Source of the DNA: an uncultured Planctomycetales bacterium
Lineage (GTDB): Bacteria; Planctomycetota; Planctomycetia; Pirellulales; S012-138
Length of the DNA: 64,000 nt
Assembly: GCA_937982665.1 (NCBI GenBank)
Contig: CALJLD010000296.1
Coordinates: 1-64,000 of the forward strand
Direction: 5' to 3'
Within the stretch, counting starts at the first letter, position 1. The number at the start of each line of letters is the position of its first letter. This document shows positions 61,772-64,000 of this stretch, one piece after another. The translations under genes were made by a program, and so were the position numbers. The notes beneath the pieces are model-generated. The model worked only from the letters and a program-made list of their open reading frames with translations, was not told the DNA's origin and did no database searches.

Positions 61772-61846
61772 CCGTCATTCCCGCGCAGGCGGGAATCCAG
61801 AGAACGCAATCGAGCGTTGGATTCTCGTCTGCGCAGGAATGACGAA
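61772..61846. repeat. dRS3-like palindromic repeat, copy 3
   Basis: A perfect ATTCCC-N8-GGGAAT core (61777-61796) faces a decayed inverted partner (61821-61840, ATTCTC ... GGAAT). The arrangement is that of the 84-bp palindrome at 14045, with more mismatches. It lies upstream of the DUF5996-like gene. Confidence 0.85.
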
Positions 61847-62047
61847 ATGGTTGGTTGCCTGCGAATAGGCCACCGCGCAACAAGTACGCACCATCTCGAA
61901 AACCGCATCGCCAATGGTACCATTTGTTCCTCAAGCCGACAGCAAGCAGGAATCCCCTTTGCCGAGCGTTAACAATCGCGTCACAATACCCGCATGGCTC
62001 CGCATTCGAAAATCCGTGAACGCGAAAACCCGCCGGAGAAAACGGCG

Positions 62048-63835
62048 ATGAAGGTTTCGCGCTGTCGCGAATTACTGGATTCGCAAGATGCTCAGTTCGT
62101 GTCGGCCGTTCGAGAGTTGCAAGATCATTACGCGGCCGCGGAAGTGGCCGAGTTGTGGAAAGCCAACTCTTCTGATTGGGCTCGCGAGCAACTGGTGCGC
62201 TATCTCGATTTTCCGTTGGATACTTATGGGCAGGAGCCCATCATCAAGCGGATGTTCAAACACGCGGAATCCAGCGGCGACCACGTGGGAGTCGCCGCGT
62301 TCCTGGTGACGTTTGACCGCAATGTCCGCCGCGATTGGAAAGCGACTTGGGACTTTGCAAATTATTATCGCGGTGGTTCGCTGGAACGCATCGAATTGTT
62401 GAAGCCACCGAACAATCGCATGCCGCTGCGGAAGATGGAAACCGCGCATTATTACCACGGCACGTATCACTTCGCCTCGCGGATGCCCAAGAACGCGCGG
62501 TTGTTTAAGCATCGCACTCGTTATTACCTGCGCCGCAGGGCATGGCGATACTTCCGCCGACTTGCCCATCAACAACCTCAGGCCTATGTCCCGGCCGCGT
62601 GTTTCGCGTTGGCGCGATACCGCGATGCCGACCTGGCAACGGGCGAGAACATTCTGGATTCGCGGGGCTTGTTGCAGATTGCCTTTGGCGAAGATGCGTC
62701 GCTGAGCTTTTCCGATACTCACGCCCAATTGTCTGTTGGCGCGCAGATTTCCAAGCTGAATCCGGCCCCTTCTTTTTCAGCGTTGTGGAAGGACGAGAGC
62801 GCGTGCCTTGAGCTTGTGGAATTGTTGACCCGCGCCCAGTCGCACTTTGTTCGCCGTTGGGCAATGCTGATTCTCAAGCAAGACCATGCACCGCGGCTAA
62901 AGAACCTGTCGCTGGAGCAGGTCCTGCGCTTGTTGCGGATCAAGGATCCCGTTGTTAATGAACTTGCCGCAGAAATCTTGCCTGCGGCAGCAAGTCGTGA
63001 AGAGCTTTCGCTCGATCAGTGGTTGGCGTTGTTGCCCGATGACAATCCTGGCGTGGCCGCGCAACTGTGCGAGATCATCGGCCAGCGCGTTGATCCGACC
63101 GACGTGGAGTTGAGCGTCGCCGTGGAGTTGACGTTGAGGGCAGATCCGTCGATCGCCCAGTTGGGCTTGACGTTCTTGCAACGGTCGGAGCTTGCTCGCC
63201 AAGCGAAGTTGGAACACGTGCGAGTACTCTCGCAGTTGGCAACTGCCAGTTGTGACGTCGTGGCACCACGGATTGTGCGTTTCGCGCTCGTCGGAATTGA
63301 GAGAATCGCCAGTGCACGTGCGGGTGAAACTTCGTCGAAAGAAGAGTGCAGGGCTGGCTTGCTCGCCTTCTTTGAATCTCCGCGAGAATCCATCCGCAAC
63401 GCCGCAACCGAATGGCTGGAAGCCCATGCGGAACAACCCTTGATCGCCGAGGACGCGGTCTTCTGGCAACGAGTGCTGGAATCTCCATTCGATGATTTGC
63501 GCTTGCGGCTCGTTTCCGTGCTCGACAAGCAACTGCTCGCTTCCGAAACCGCGCGCACGCAAGGCGATGTCTGGCGACAAGTGTTGATCAATATTCATCG
63601 TGGTGGCCGACTCAAGCCGTTTGTGATTGAGCGGCTGCGCGAGGCCATCGCCGCAAGTCCACAATCGAACGATGCAAGCCTGCGGGCGTTGTCAATCGCC
63701 GCGAGAAGCATTCGCGCTCCGGAGAGTCGCCAGGCCTTGGCCGCGATTGTGCAGCTCGCTTTGCAGAGCGAAGAAGTCCGCAATTGGCTTGAACGCGAGA
63801 TGCCGGAACTGAAGCTCAAAACCGTCACGCAATGA
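62048..63835 (+). CDS. HEAT-repeat-like protein of unknown function
   Basis: 595 residues from ATG 62048, with GGAG at 62035-62038; ATG 61994 is an in-frame alternative. It is almost all helical, with repeated units such as LEQVLRLLRIKDPVVNELAAEIL, LDQWLALLPDDNPGVAAQLCEII and DDLRLRLVSVLDKQLL. No enzyme motif is seen. The stop overlaps the next start (ATGA), so the two are translationally coupled. Similar HEAT-like proteins occur beside SWIM-finger and MoxR/VWA genes in other bacteria, which is from memory and not proved here. Confidence 0.7.
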   Translation: MKVSRCRELLDSQDAQFVSAVRELQDHYAAAEVAELWKANSSDWAREQLVRYLDFPLDTYGQEPIIKRMFKHAESSGDHVGVAAFLVTFDRNVRRDWKATWDFANYYRGGSLERIELLKPPNNRMPLRKMETAHYYHGTYHFASRMPKNARLFKHRTRYYLRRRAWRYFRRLAHQQPQAYVPAACFALARYRDADLATGENILDSRGLLQIAFGEDASLSFSDTHAQLSVGAQISKLNPAPSFSALWKDESACLELVELLTRAQSHFVRRWAMLILKQDHAPRLKNLSLEQVLRLLRIKDPVVNELAAEILPAAASREELSLDQWLALLPDDNPGVAAQLCEIIGQRVDPTDVELSVAVELTLRADPSIAQLGLTFLQRSELARQAKLEHVRVLSQLATASCDVVAPRIVRFALVGIERIASARAGETSSKEECRAGLLAFFESPRESIRNAATEWLEAHAEQPLIAEDAVFWQRVLESPFDDLRLRLVSVLDKQLLASETARTQGDVWRQVLINIHRGGRLKPFVIERLREAIAASPQSNDASLRALSIAARSIRAPESRQALAAIVQLALQSEEVRNWLEREMPELKLKTVTQ

Positions 63836-64000
63836 CCACGCTCATGCAAGTTGCATATCGCTATCAAGGAAAAAGCACAGTCACCGCGGCAGGCAGTGCG
63901 CGGCAAGTTCGTTTCGCGCCCAATCTGGCCCGTGACGTTGTTTCCTTCGACGGCGTGTTGCGACATCCGCTGCGTTTCCGCGAAGCGATTTCCGCGATGC
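63832..64000 (+). CDS. Start of a gene coupled to the HEAT-like protein (truncated by the window edge)
   Basis: 56 codons from ATG 63832 to the edge, overlapping the preceding stop in ATGA. The start reads VAYRYQGKSTVTAAG ... VRFAPNLARDVVSFDGVLR ... PLRFREAISAM. I associate this opening with proteins of SWIM/HEAT-type gene clusters but cannot confirm it from so short a stretch. Confidence 0.6.
   Translation, partial: MTTLMQVAYRYQGKSTVTAAGSARQVRFAPNLARDVVSFDGVLRHPLRFREAISAM

Noticed and set aside
1..64000. CRISPR array, prophage or insertion sequence
   Set aside because: No regularly spaced repeats, transposase, integrase or phage structural genes were recognised.

Overview
The window reads as chromosome of a planctomycete, probably a Pirellula/Rhodopirellula-type bacterium of moderate GC. 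This is inferred from gene content, not from an rRNA gene. The pointers are two ECF sigma factors fused to membrane and C-terminal domains, a periplasmic sulfatase, a tricorn-type protease, many secreted proteins of unknown function, N-terminal 'LR-LLLL' membrane anchors repeated in unrelated proteins, a CsrA, weak or non-ATG starts and few long operons. No phage, insertion sequence or CRISPR array was seen. The only clear RNA gene is tRNA-Glu(TTC).

Layout. 1-6.5 kb: a Fur/PerR-type regulator with an operator-like palindrome over its promoter, then an exported catalase-peroxidase (katG), a small membrane protein, overlapping thiL and biotin ligase genes, and a membrane-anchored MsrA. 6.5-9.8 kb: asnB on the minus strand, preceded by an asparagine-rich 27-codon leader peptide and an intrinsic terminator (a candidate attenuator), and nadA on the plus strand. 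9.8-19 kb: exported unknown proteins, trpE, a BFD-like ferredoxin, a winged-helix protein and a tricorn protease. 19-27 kb: two ECF sigma fusions (one ending in a coiled coil, one in a thioredoxin-like domain) flanking a PafA-like phosphatase, a PlsC-like acyltransferase and an acetolactate-decarboxylase-like lipoprotein. 27-38 kb: an exported EEP-family hydrolase, a zinc-ribbon membrane protein, an exported amidohydrolase with a beta-propeller-like partner, dapB with a spermidine-synthase-like membrane protein, and a BRCT-like coiled-coil membrane protein. 38-46 kb: paired small membrane proteins, tandem LRR-like paralogues, a B12-binding domain protein, a GNAT acetyltransferase, an HD-GYP protein, an exported glutathione peroxidase and a LamG-like protein. 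46-53 kb: tRNA-Glu, csrA, glgC, a PP2C/SpoIIE phosphatase, a prepilin peptidase with aroK, and a sphingolipid-desaturase-like protein. 54-64 kb: transglutaminase-like protein, sulfatase, radical SAM protein, DinB-like and Tm-1-like proteins, a DUF5996-like protein, and a HEAT-like protein overlapping a gene that runs off the end.

How they fit together. Three peroxide or oxidation-repair enzymes (KatG, MsrA, GPx) all carry export or anchor signals, and the thioredoxin-tailed sigma factor could in principle sense redox state outside the membrane; this link is inference. Biosynthetic genes (thiL, biotin ligase, asnB, nadA, trpE, dapB, aroK) are scattered singly or in pairs.

The strongest candidate for an undescribed system is the asnB leader. 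It has 7 Asn codons among its first 15, a terminator with a 7-T tract, and a leader-coding segment able to form 10 base pairs with the terminator's first arm. That matches the architecture of ribosome-mediated attenuation. Dispersed palindromes with an ATTCCC-N8-GGGAAT core occur at three places.
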